Below, in pieces: positions 1 to 7,079 of a stretch of 8,249 nucleotides of DNA (its first letter is position 1; every line of letters starts with the position of its first letter). The DNA is from an uncultured Clostridia bacterium. GTDB taxonomy: Bacteria; Bacillota; Clostridia; Christensenellales; UBA1242. A program made the position numbers and the translations under genes. The stretch covers positions 1 through 8,249 of the forward strand of contig CAKVOF010000045.1 in assembly GCA_934778125.1 (NCBI GenBank). Direction: 5' to 3'. The notes beneath the pieces were generated by a model that searched no databases, had not been told where the DNA came from, and saw nothing but the letters and a program-made list of their open reading frames with translations.

Positions 1-193
1 CTTCGCCAATAGATTTTTCAGTGACATTTTTAATAAAATCTTTAACAACCAAAAAGTTAACATCAGCTTCAAGCAAAGCAATTCTAACTTCACGCATAGC
101 ATCTCTTATTTCAAGCTCAGTTAATTTACCACGTTTAGTTAGTTTACTAAAAATATGGTTTAATTTTAAACTTAGATTACCAAATGCACCCAT
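1..193 (-). CDS. ffh: Signal recognition particle protein Ffh (5' part, truncated by window edge)
   Basis: The first 64 codons of Ffh, the SRP54-type GTPase that binds SRP RNA and signal peptides of nascent chains and docks on FtsY at the membrane. Only the start of the helical N domain is inside the window: it begins MGAFGNLSLKL and contains the family-typical stretches KRGKLTELEIRDAMREVR and ALLEADVNFLVVKDFI. The G domain and the methionine-rich M domain lie beyond the left edge. The ATG at 193-191 follows the ylxM stop by one base, with AAGGAG at 203-198 and a 4-nt spacer, so ylxM and ffh are almost certainly co-transcribed and translationally coupled. The identification is by direct motif recognition and agrees with the ylxM-ffh neighbourhood. 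No oddity is visible in the fragment. Confidence 0.96.
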   Translation of the reverse strand, partial: MGAFGNLSLKLNHIFSKLTKRGKLTELEIRDAMREVRIALLEADVNFLVVKDFIKNVTEKSIGE

Positions 194-194
194 A

Positions 195-521
195 TTACTC
201 CTTAATATTTGAAATTAAATTATCAATTTTTAAATTAATGCCACTATCTTTGCAACAATTTTTAATCTCTAATAATTCATTGCATATTCGCTTTAATTTT
301 TTATCAATCTTCAATTTACTTTCATAATTTGTTAAAGATTTAACAACATTTTTCAAAGTAAAATCAACAGCTTGGCGAGATATATTATGATTATCTGCAA
401 TTTCACTTAATGATAAATTATCAAAATAATACTCTTCAAAGACTTCTTTTTGATTGTTTGTTAGCATATTACCATAAATATCATAAAGTTCCATCAAACC
501 AATTCTTTCATTATAATTCAT
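195..521 (-). CDS. ylxM: YlxM/p13-like DNA-binding (helix-turn-helix) protein, SRP-associated
   Basis: A 108-residue protein of the YlxM (UPF0122) family, usually encoded just upstream of ffh and reported in streptococci to modulate SRP activity. It has the family layout: an N-terminal helix (MELYDIYGNMLTNNQ, about 10-24), then the EEYYFDNLSLSEIA segment and a sigma-70 region-4-like helix-turn-helix around residues 36-57 with the signature ISRQAV. A charged helical tail (about 65-108) contains three cysteines (80, 89, 90). I chose ATG 521 over an in-frame TTG at 536: the ATG has AAGG at 531-528 with a 6-nt spacer, while the TTG has no Shine-Dalgarno. It is the first gene of a ylxM-ffh unit driven by the promoter at 557-585, and is separated from ftsY by a terminator. 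The DNA- or RNA-binding target cannot be read from the sequence. Confidence 0.93.
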   Translation of the reverse strand: MNYNERIGLMELYDIYGNMLTNNQKEVFEEYYFDNLSLSEIADNHNISRQAVDFTLKNVVKSLTNYESKLKIDKKLKRICNELLEIKNCCKDSGINLKIDNLISNIKE

Positions 522-527
522 ATTTAA

Positions 528-531
528 CCTT
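528..531 (-). promoter_or_regulatory. Ribosome binding site of ylxM (decides start)
   Basis: AAGG on the minus strand, 6 nt before ATG 521. It selects this ATG over the in-frame TTG at 536, which has no purine-rich sequence at the right distance. Confidence 0.7.
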
Positions 532-556
532 GACAAGTAATTTTACTTTACAATGT

Positions 557-585
557 ATTATATAACCAAAACACAACAATGTCAA
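557..585 (-). promoter_or_regulatory. Perfect-consensus sigma-70/sigma-A promoter of ylxM-ffh
   Basis: On the minus strand TTGACA (585-580) and TATAAT (562-557) are separated by exactly 17 nt, matching the housekeeping consensus at all 12 positions. Upstream of the -35 the sequence is rich in A/T tracts (about 586-620), which could act as an UP element. The predicted transcription start near 550 gives a leader of about 30 nt to ylxM ATG 521. It lies just downstream of the ftsY terminator, so ylxM-ffh should be transcribed independently and strongly. Confidence 0.9.
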
Positions 586-672
586 TAGAAATATTAAAAT
601 TTATTATTTTGTTATAAATTTTTCACATTAACTTCATGCTTACATCATAACAATTTACAAGTATTATGCAAC

Positions 673-702
673 AAATAAAAAAGTGAGAAACTTCTCACTT
701 TT
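673..702 (-). terminator. Intrinsic terminator after ftsY
   Basis: A 10-bp perfect inverted repeat (679-688 with 693-702, AAAAGTGAGA/TCTCACTTTT, 4-nt loop). Read on the minus strand it is followed by T6-A-T3, a classic Rho-independent terminator. It starts 17 nt after the ftsY stop and closes the plsX-rnc-smc-ftsY unit. On the plus strand the trailing T run is short, so it is mainly a minus-strand signal. Confidence 0.9.
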
Positions 703-719
703 AAATTGATAATGAAATA

Positions 720-1610
720 TTATATGATAGAATTAACAAACTCCTCGGCATTAAACTCTTGAAGGTCATCAATTCCCTCTCCAACGCCGATATAAACTAT
801 TGGAACATTATATTTAGAAACCAAACTAAACACAACACCACCTTTAGCAGTTCCATCAAGTTTAGTTAAAATAATCCCATCGATTCCAACAATATCGTTA
901 AAAATTTCCATTTGCGATAATGCATTTTGACCAGTTGTTGCATCTAAAACTAGATAGTTTAAAATTTGCCCGTTCCATTCTCTTGAAATAATTTTTTCAA
1001 TCTTCCTTAATTCTTCCATTAAATTTGTTTTGTTATGCAATCTACCAGCAGTATCCACCAAAACCACATCTTCTTTCTTTGCCACAGCGCTCTTAACGCC
1101 ATCAAAAACCACCGAACCAGGATCAGCACCTTCAACATTTTTAACTATTCTAACATTCGCTCTCTTTGCCCATTCAGAAAGTTGGTCTGATGCGGCAGCT
1201 CTAAATGTATCACCAGCTACCATCAAAACGCTTTTCTTTTTTTGCTTAAAGTTATAAGCAAGTTTACCAAGTGCTGTTGTTTTTCCAACGCCATTAACAC
1301 CAACCACAGTTATAAGCCTTGGATATTCTTCATCAGGTTTTTCAACAGCGGTTAAAATTTTAACCATAGAATTTCTTAGTAATTTTTTAAATTCATCTTC
1401 CGTTTTAACTCTGTTTGATTTAGCCTCTTTTTTTATATTTGCAATAATATTTTCCACAACATCAGGACTTATATCAGATGAAATTAAAACCATCTCTAAA
1501 TCTTCATAAAACTCAGCATTTAATTCGCCAACAAATATCTGCGATAGTTTTTTTGCTATCGCATCTTTTGTTTTCTTTAAACCATTAAATATTTTTGAGA
1601 AAAAACCCAT
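720..1610 (-). CDS. ftsY: Signal recognition particle receptor FtsY
   Basis: A 296-residue SRP-receptor GTPase, which docks the Ffh-ribosome complex at the membrane and hands nascent membrane proteins to the Sec translocon. The N domain spans about 1-95. The G domain carries the P-loop GVNGVGKT (104-111), DTFRAAA (134-140), DTAGR followed by LHNK (186-194), TKLD (249-252) and the FtsY-type closing motif GVGEGIDDLQEF (275-286). The DTAGRLHNK and GVGEGIDDL forms separate FtsY from Ffh. There is no long acidic A domain. The protein begins directly with an amphipathic basic helix (FFSKIFNGLKKTKDAIAKKL), the likely lipid-binding helix. ATG 1610 overlaps the smc stop as TAATG and is served by GAGGTG (1621-1616), lying inside the smc coding end, so translation should be coupled to smc. 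It is the last gene of its operon, followed by a terminator. Confidence 0.98.
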   Translation of the reverse strand: MGFFSKIFNGLKKTKDAIAKKLSQIFVGELNAEFYEDLEMVLISSDISPDVVENIIANIKKEAKSNRVKTEDEFKKLLRNSMVKILTAVEKPDEEYPRLITVVGVNGVGKTTALGKLAYNFKQKKKSVLMVAGDTFRAAASDQLSEWAKRANVRIVKNVEGADPGSVVFDGVKSAVAKKEDVVLVDTAGRLHNKTNLMEELRKIEKIISREWNGQILNYLVLDATTGQNALSQMEIFNDIVGIDGIILTKLDGTAKGGVVFSLVSKYNVPIVYIGVGEGIDDLQEFNAEEFVNSII

Positions 1611-4600
1611 TACTTCACCTCAGCCATTTTAACAGCATCACTTAATTTAACAGAAACTACTTTACTAACACCCTTTTCTTCCATAGTTATTCCATAAAGC
1701 ACATCAGAGTATTCCATTGTCGGTTTTTTGTGGGTTATAACAATAAATTGAGTGTCGCCCGAATACTTTTTCAAGTATTGAACAAATCTATAAACATTCG
1801 CTTCATCTAGTGGAGCCTCAATTTCATCCAACAAACAGAATGGCATTGGTTTTAATCTTAAAATTGCAAATAATATTGCAATTGCAACTAACGCTTGCTC
1901 ACCACCAGAAAGTAGTTGTGTGTTTTTTAACTTCTTTTCAGGCGGTTCAGCATATATTTCAACACCTGATTCAAGAATATTGTTTTTATCAGTTATTTCA
2001 AGCCTTGCATTACCACCACCAAACAATTCCTTAAATATGATTCCAAAGTTTTCATTAATCTTATTAAACTCAGTTACAAATCTATTTACCATCTCATCAG
2101 ATAAATCTTTGATAATAGTTTTAATATCTTGTTCTGCCTTGATTAAATCTTGTGCTTGTTCATACATAACCCCATGCCTATCAAGTAAGTTTTGATAGTC
2201 TTCAATGGCGTTAACATTGATATTTCCAAGCAGTGTAATTTGCTTCTTAATTTTACTAATTTCTTGTAAGCCAGACTTAACATCAAACATCTCAAGTTTA
2301 AATGGAAGTGCTGAATTATATGTAAGTTCATAATCTTCCCAAATCTTTTCTTGCATTGTTTCTATATCAGTGTCAATCTTTATCAAATTCATTTCTTGTT
2401 GGTTTTTCTTATCTTGAAGTTTATTTACCTCAGTTGAAAGCCTCATTTTTTCATCATCTAAGAAAAGGAGCCTTGATTGAATAGTTGTTTTTTCTTTTTC
2501 CAATTCATCGCGTTTCGCCTTAGCTTCCTTTAATTGAGCCTGAACTTCACTATATTTTGAATTAGATTCTAATTCATCTTTTGAACGAGTAAATTGGCTT
2601 AAAATCTTATCATTTTCAGCCTTTAGTTCCTTTGAGTGCCCTAAATTATTATTTAATTGTTTTAACTCAAAATTCAATCTATCAATATCTTGTTCAATTG
2701 CAATTAACTCACTTTGAACTGTTGCAATTTGAATTTTTGTATGAGTTAATTTTTGATTATATTCATCTTTTGTTTCTTTTAATGAGTTAAATTGATTTGC
2801 ATTCTTATCCAAAGTTTCTTCAGAAACATTATAATCAACGTCACTAATTTTATTTAATTCGTTTTCTATCCCGTTAAGTATTTGACTATATTTTGCAATA
2901 TCACTATTTGTTTTATTAATCAAACCTTCAATTTCATTCAAATTAAACTTATGCTTGTTGTGAATTTCAACATCTTTTGCGTACTCAATCTCCAACTGAT
3001 GCAAAGCTTCAGTCGTTTCTTTTATTTCATTTGTTATGCTTTCATAATTTGCCATAGCAGACTTTAATGAATCTTGTTTAGACAATTTTTCACTATTTAA
3101 TTTAGCAATATTCTTTTTAATATTTTCAATTTCATTCTCTCTTCCTAGCAAGTTTGAAACTTGAGATTTTTTACTACCACCAGTGATACTTCCTTGAGGA
3201 GAAATAATATCACCATCTAAAGTAACGATCCTAAAAGAATATCCGCTTTGCTTTGCAAGATTAACTGCAGTGTTTATATTATTAACAACAACTGTTGTTC
3301 CAAGCAAACTACTTATAGCATTATCTATAGATTTATCATATTTAATTAAATCTTTTGCTATTCCAAAACAACCAGCAGAATTTAATAAATGACTAAATTT
3401 AGGATCAAATTGCCTTGATTTAATTGTGTTTATAGGAAGGAAAGTGATTCTTCCATATTGCTTTTCTTTTAAATAATTAACTAAAAATTTTGCTTGTTCT
3501 TCAGTTTCTGTAATAATATTTTGAACTGCGTTTCCAAGTGCCATTTCAATTGCAGTTTGATACATTTCAGGAACATTTATAAGCGAAGCAACCACGCCTA
3601 TCAATTTACTCTTTAATCCAGAATTAATTTTAGTATCGTTTAATAATCTTTTAACAGATCCGTTAAAACCTTCATTATCCTTAATAAGCTCTGATAAGAT
3701 GTTTTGCCTGTTTTCTAAACTTAAAACATTTGAAGTTATTTCTGAAATATTTTGTTCTAATCCTTTAACAATTCCAAGCTTTGAGTTTTGAGAAGATATT
3801 AAACTATTTAAGTTACTCTCAGTTGTTACCTTTTCGTTTTGAAGTTTTTCCAAAATTAATTGGCTACTATCTGATAATTTTTTAATTTCATCAAATTTTT
3901 CATTTAATTGATTTAATTGAATGCTTCCATCATTAACACTATCTTCATATGACTTCTTCTCAGCCAATAATGCAGACTTTTTAGCTTTAACATCACTTAA
4001 TTTGTTCAACGATTCAAACAACTTTCTTTGAGTGTCTAAAGCTTCATTCTCTCCACTTTTCAACTCATCTGAAATTTTATTGAATTTTTCAGTTAATTCT
4101 TCAACGTTGGTTTTAAGATTTTCCAATTCATCTTGTTTTAACTTTTTACTACTATATTTATTTTGCAAAGTTTCATTTAAACTAGCAAGATTAGTTTCAA
4201 TAAAGTTAATATCTTTAGTTATTCTATCATTTTCACTTATTAAATTATTTAATTTCTCTTTTAATAAGTTAGATTCACTGCTTTGCTTTTCAATGCCAAC
4301 TGATAATTCAAGAATAGTTTCACCCACTTCTTTAATCAATGAATCAAGATTATTTCCTTTTTCAAAAGAAGCATTATAATCATTCATAGCATTATCTAAC
4401 TCAGTTTGCTTTTGATTTAATTCTTTAACAATTGCATTTATCTTTTCATTAATAATCGCTTTATTATCACTAGCATTATCATATTGATATATATAAGCAT
4501 TGATTTCAAGTTGTTTTAATTGATCACGCAATTCTAAATATTGTTTAGCAACTTCAGATTGATGTTTCAATGGTTTTAATTGTCTATCGATTTCTGAAAT

Positions 4601-5182
4601 AACGTTATTAATAGTGTCTAGATTAATTTTTGTTCTTTCAAGTTTTCTTTCAGCTTCAACCTTTTTCGCTTTAAATCCAGCAACACCCGCAGCTTCTTCA
4701 AAAATCACACGCCTTTCTTCTGGTTTACTATTAACGATTTTACCAACCATTCCTTGCCCAATAATTGAGTAACCATTCTTTCCAACACCACTATTATGAA
4801 GCATTTCAGTGATTTCTTTCAGCCTACAAATTTCCTTATTTATCCTATATTCACTTTCACCATTTTTATATAGTTTTCTTGTTATCTCAATTTCCTCATA
4901 TGGTGAATTGAATATTTTATTTGAGTTATCAAAGCATAAAGACACTTCGCAAAACGCCATTCCTTTTCTTTTTTCAGTGCCTTTAAAAATAACATCTTGC
5001 ATTGATGTTCCACGCAAATTCTTACTGCTTTGTTCCCCTAAAACCCATCTAATTGAATCTGCAATATTACTTTTACCACAGCCATTTGGACCAACAATAG
5101 AGGTTATTCCTTCATTAAATGGAAGAATTGTTGGATCAGCAAACGATTTAAAACCTGTGATTTCCAATTTTTTTAAATTCAA
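1610..5182 (-). CDS. smc: Chromosome segregation/condensation protein SMC
   Basis: A 1190-residue SMC ATPase of the usual bacterial length, the dimeric core of the Smc-ScpAB complex that extrudes DNA loops and organises sister chromosomes. The N-terminal head has Walker A GPNGCGKS (31-38), VLGEQ (47-51) and the conserved EERRVIFEEAAGVAGFKAKK block (about 156-175). Long coiled coils, rich in E/K/L/N/Q, cover about 175-500 and 675-1050 and flank a hinge (about 501-670) that ends in QGSITGG (663-669). The C-terminal head has signature LSGGEQ (1091-1096), Walker B PFCLLDE (1114-1120), D-loop PLDEAN and switch ITHKK (H1151). The start is a TTG at 5182, supported by the conserved N-terminus NLKKLEITGFKSFA and AGGAG at 5194-5190; no suitable ATG is near. 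It is third in the plsX-rnc-smc-ftsY operon. No scpA or scpB lies in the window. The signature's GEQ (often GER/GEK) is noted as a variant. Confidence 0.98.
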   Translation of the reverse strand: MNLKKLEITGFKSFADPTILPFNEGITSIVGPNGCGKSNIADSIRWVLGEQSSKNLRGTSMQDVIFKGTEKRKGMAFCEVSLCFDNSNKIFNSPYEEIEITRKLYKNGESEYRINKEICRLKEITEMLHNSGVGKNGYSIIGQGMVGKIVNSKPEERRVIFEEAAGVAGFKAKKVEAERKLERTKINLDTINNVISEIDRQLKPLKHQSEVAKQYLELRDQLKQLEINAYIYQYDNASDNKAIINEKINAIVKELNQKQTELDNAMNDYNASFEKGNNLDSLIKEVGETILELSVGIEKQSSESNLLKEKLNNLISENDRITKDINFIETNLASLNETLQNKYSSKKLKQDELENLKTNVEELTEKFNKISDELKSGENEALDTQRKLFESLNKLSDVKAKKSALLAEKKSYEDSVNDGSIQLNQLNEKFDEIKKLSDSSQLILEKLQNEKVTTESNLNSLISSQNSKLGIVKGLEQNISEITSNVLSLENRQNILSELIKDNEGFNGSVKRLLNDTKINSGLKSKLIGVVASLINVPEMYQTAIEMALGNAVQNIITETEEQAKFLVNYLKEKQYGRITFLPINTIKSRQFDPKFSHLLNSAGCFGIAKDLIKYDKSIDNAISSLLGTTVVVNNINTAVNLAKQSGYSFRIVTLDGDIISPQGSITGGSKKSQVSNLLGRENEIENIKKNIAKLNSEKLSKQDSLKSAMANYESITNEIKETTEALHQLEIEYAKDVEIHNKHKFNLNEIEGLINKTNSDIAKYSQILNGIENELNKISDVDYNVSEETLDKNANQFNSLKETKDEYNQKLTHTKIQIATVQSELIAIEQDIDRLNFELKQLNNNLGHSKELKAENDKILSQFTRSKDELESNSKYSEVQAQLKEAKAKRDELEKEKTTIQSRLLFLDDEKMRLSTEVNKLQDKKNQQEMNLIKIDTDIETMQEKIWEDYELTYNSALPFKLEMFDVKSGLQEISKIKKQITLLGNINVNAIEDYQNLLDRHGVMYEQAQDLIKAEQDIKTIIKDLSDEMVNRFVTEFNKINENFGIIFKELFGGGNARLEITDKNNILESGVEIYAEPPEKKLKNTQLLSGGEQALVAIAILFAILRLKPMPFCLLDEIEAPLDEANVYRFVQYLKKYSGDTQFIVITHKKPTMEYSDVLYGITMEEKGVSKVVSVKLSDAVKMAEVK

Positions 5183-5189
5183 GACCTTT

Positions 5190-5194
5190 CTCCT
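5190..5194 (-). promoter_or_regulatory. Ribosome binding site of smc (supports TTG start)
   Basis: AGGAG on the minus strand with a 7-nt spacer to TTG 5182. Its first two bases (A5194, G5193) are the last two of the rnc TAG stop (5195-5193), so ribosomes ending rnc sit on the smc initiation site. Confidence 0.85.
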
Positions 5195-5846
5195 ATTTTA
5201 TTTTTTCAAGTGCTTCTTTTGCACAATTTTGCTCTGCTTGCTTCAGTGATTCACCATTACATATTGATATCACATCATCATTGAGTCTTAATTCGACTTT
5301 AAATGTTGGGCAATGTTCAACACCTAACCTTGAAACCAAATTATATTTTAAATCAACAGCCTTTGAGCCTAACTTTTCTTGAAGCATAGATTTAAAATCA
5401 GTTATTTGATTATATATTTCATCAATTTTATCAACACTAACTAGAATATTATCACTCACGAAATTATGAGCAACTTCAAATCCAGAGTCTAAATATAAAC
5501 TAGCAATTATGCTCTCAATAACATCTGCCTTAATATTTAGAGGAATAATTTTTATAGACTTTCCAACCTTAATAAATCTAGTAATGTTTAAATTATCACA
5601 AACATGCTCTAGAAATTTAGCAGATACTATTTTAGCACGAAGTTTAGATAACTCACCTTCAGATAAGTGATGATATCCCATTATTTCTATTGAAACAATA
5701 GTTTGCAACAATGTGTCCCCTAAAAACTCCATTCTTTCATAGGATTCAACATTATTGTCGTTTGCGTAACTAGAATGCGTTAGTGCAGTGTTTAATAAAT
5801 CAATATTCTTATATTTATGGTTTAATATTGTTTCAATTTCACTCAT
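5193..5846 (-). CDS. rnc: Ribonuclease III
   Basis: A 217-residue double-strand-specific endoribonuclease that cuts rRNA precursors and structured mRNAs, slightly shorter than the usual 225-250. The catalytic domain (about 1-140) has the signature ERMEFLGD (37-44) with acidic residues E37, E40 and D44. E63 (LSEGELSKLRAKIV) and the D108/E111 pair in ADVIESIIASLYLDSG supply the other metal ligands by alignment with E. coli E65, D114 and E117. A dsRNA-binding domain follows (about 149-216), from DFKSMLQEKLG through TFKVELRLN to GESLKQAEQNCAKEAL. ATG 5846 overlaps the end of plsX by 8 nt and has GGTGA at 5856-5852, giving likely translational coupling. smc follows after 10 nt. The gene is complete with no missing catalytic residue. 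Confidence 0.97.
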   Translation of the reverse strand: MSEIETILNHKYKNIDLLNTALTHSSYANDNNVESYERMEFLGDTLLQTIVSIEIMGYHHLSEGELSKLRAKIVSAKFLEHVCDNLNITRFIKVGKSIKIIPLNIKADVIESIIASLYLDSGFEVAHNFVSDNILVSVDKIDEIYNQITDFKSMLQEKLGSKAVDLKYNLVSRLGVEHCPTFKVELRLNDDVISICNGESLKQAEQNCAKEALEKIK

Positions 5847-6858
5847 TTATTTCACCATACTTTGAAACATTATTTTCAATTACATCACATAAATTAGCAT
5901 CGCTAGCTTGTGCCACTTGAACTATTGCCCCATGGATACTTTCTGATAAACTGCTTCCGTGGCATTTAACAACCACTTTTTTAGTTCCTAGCATAATTGC
6001 TCCTCCATAAGATGAATAATCCAATTTTTGCTTTAAAGTTTTAAATGTTTTACCCATAAAGAGTGCACCTAATTTACTAAAAAATGATTTTTGAATACCA
6101 CTTTTAAGAGATTTCAATACAAATTTAACGGCCCCTTCAGATGATTTTAAAAGAACATTTCCATTAAATCCATCACACACCACAACATCAACATCACCTG
6201 AAAACAAATCTCTCGCTTCCATGTTGCCCACAAAATTTATATCTTTAATTGACTTTAGCATTTCAAAAGTTTGATGAGTTAGTTCATTACCTTTATGATC
6301 CTCAACACCAACATTTAATAATGAAATTCTGGGATTTTTAACTCCATACACATACTTCATATATGCATTTGCCATCAACGCAAAATGGACTAAATTAATT
6401 GGCTTACAATCAACGTTAGCTCCACTATCAATAATAGCAACATAGCCACCATTTAATGTTGGAAGGATTGGACAAGTTGCTGGCCTTGATATACCCTTTA
6501 TTCTCCCCAATTTTAAAAATGCACCAGTTAACACAGCTCCCGTTGAACCTGCACTAACAAATCCCACACAATTATCATTTAACCTCAATTCATCAAACGC
6601 TTTAACAATTGAACTATTCTTCTTAGTTCTAATTGCGGTTGTTGGTGATTCATTGTTAGAAATAATTTCTTTCGCATCAATTATTCTTAATCTATCTTTT
6701 TGATATGAAAACTTAGATAAAACAGAATTTAATTCATTTTCATTACCAACCAAAACTATATTAAAATTATTATGCTTATTTAAAAATTCAATTGCTCCTT
6801 TTACTATTTCGAAAGGCGCATTATCACCACCATAAGCATCAACAATAATTTCTTTCAT
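5839..6858 (-). CDS. plsX: Phosphate acyltransferase PlsX (acyl-ACP:phosphate transacylase)
   Basis: A 339-residue enzyme that reversibly converts acyl-ACP and phosphate to acyl-phosphate, the donor used by PlsY for the first step of phosphatidic acid synthesis. It is a peripheral membrane enzyme. Family blocks in order: VDAYGGDNAP near the N-terminus, SPTTAIRTKKNSSIV, GFVSAGSTGAVLTGAF, GRIKGISRPATCPILPT, DSGANVDCKP, NPRISLLNVG followed by KGNE, INFVGNMEARD, VVVCDGFNGNVLLKSSEG, and C-terminal YSSYGGAIMLG and CHGSS. The reading frame is open for 22 more codons upstream, but ATG 6858 is chosen because the homologous N-terminus MKEIIVDAYGG starts there and AGGAG lies at 6868-6864 with a 5-nt spacer. 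The first motif has Y where M is usual (DAMGGDNAP). It heads an operon with rnc, smc and ftsY; the acpP and fab genes often found between plsX and rnc are absent. Confidence 0.97.
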   Translation of the reverse strand: MKEIIVDAYGGDNAPFEIVKGAIEFLNKHNNFNIVLVGNENELNSVLSKFSYQKDRLRIIDAKEIISNNESPTTAIRTKKNSSIVKAFDELRLNDNCVGFVSAGSTGAVLTGAFLKLGRIKGISRPATCPILPTLNGGYVAIIDSGANVDCKPINLVHFALMANAYMKYVYGVKNPRISLLNVGVEDHKGNELTHQTFEMLKSIKDINFVGNMEARDLFSGDVDVVVCDGFNGNVLLKSSEGAVKFVLKSLKSGIQKSFFSKLGALFMGKTFKTLKQKLDYSSYGGAIMLGTKKVVVKCHGSSLSESIHGAIVQVAQASDANLCDVIENNVSKYGEINE

Positions 6859-6863
6859 CTTCT

Positions 6864-6868
6864 CTCCT
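6864..6868 (-). promoter_or_regulatory. Ribosome binding site of plsX (decides start)
   Basis: AGGAG on the minus strand, 5 nt before ATG 6858. It fixes the start at the conserved MKEIIVDAYGG terminus rather than at the in-frame codon at 6924 or the ATG at 6906, which would lie at or upstream of the predicted transcription start. Confidence 0.85.
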
Positions 6869-6896
6869 AAATAGCTTGCATATAATCGCTCATAAC

Positions 6897-6924
6897 ATTT
6901 TATCATATTTATAAAATAAATCAA
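6897..6924 (-). promoter_or_regulatory. Probable promoter of the plsX-rnc-smc-ftsY operon (extended -10)
   Basis: On the minus strand TTGATT (6924-6919), 16 nt, then TAAAAT (6902-6897) immediately preceded by TGA (6905-6903), an extended -10. The predicted start near 6890 gives a leader of about 32 nt to plsX, similar to the leaders of rpmF and ylxM. It is weaker than the other two promoters by consensus. It lies downstream of the rpmF terminator, where a promoter is expected. No recognisable FapR-type operator was seen. Confidence 0.6.
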
Positions 6925-7020
6925 AATATATTACACAAAAATAGTTTCTCTGTGTATAAAAAATATACAATAATATTTTAAAGTTACTATAACAATTACC
7001 ATACAATCCAAGATTTAAAC

Positions 7021-7060
7021 CAAAAAAGAAAAACCCATATGCCAAAATAACATATGGGTT
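7021..7060 (-). terminator. Intrinsic terminator after rpmF
   Basis: A 10-bp perfect inverted repeat, AACCCATATG (7032-7041) with CATATGGGTT (7051-7060), and a 9-nt loop. On the minus strand it is followed by T5-C-T6. It starts 19 nt after the rpmF stop and should separate rpmF from plsX. Confidence 0.92.
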
Positions 7061-7079
7061 AACTTTAACACTTATAAGA

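Noticed and set aside
522..536. TTG at 536 as the ylxM start (113 residues)
   Set aside because: No Shine-Dalgarno before it, and homologous YlxM proteins fit the shorter form; ATG 521 has AAGG at the correct distance.
603..670. Possible small RNA or dyad (TGCTTAC...GTATTATGCA) between the ftsY terminator and the ylxM promoter
   Set aside because: The pairing is broken and short, no promoter serves it, and it is best read as plain AT-rich spacer with a possible UP element at its promoter-proximal end.
4032..4379. Plus-strand open frame of 115 codons opposite the SMC coiled coil
   Set aside because: Low-complexity Ser/Leu/Phe translation, the mirror of a Lys/Glu/Asn-rich coiled coil; no independent support.
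4809..5249. Plus-strand open frame of 146 codons opposite the start of smc
   Set aside because: It lies antisense to the conserved SMC head and rnc end, is rich in Phe/Leu/Ser as expected from the complement of AT-rich coding sequence, and has no recognisable domain.
6859..6924. A 22-residue N-terminal extension of PlsX
   Set aside because: The extension is not PlsX-like and covers the predicted -10 and -35 region; AGGAG and the conserved N-terminus support ATG 6858.
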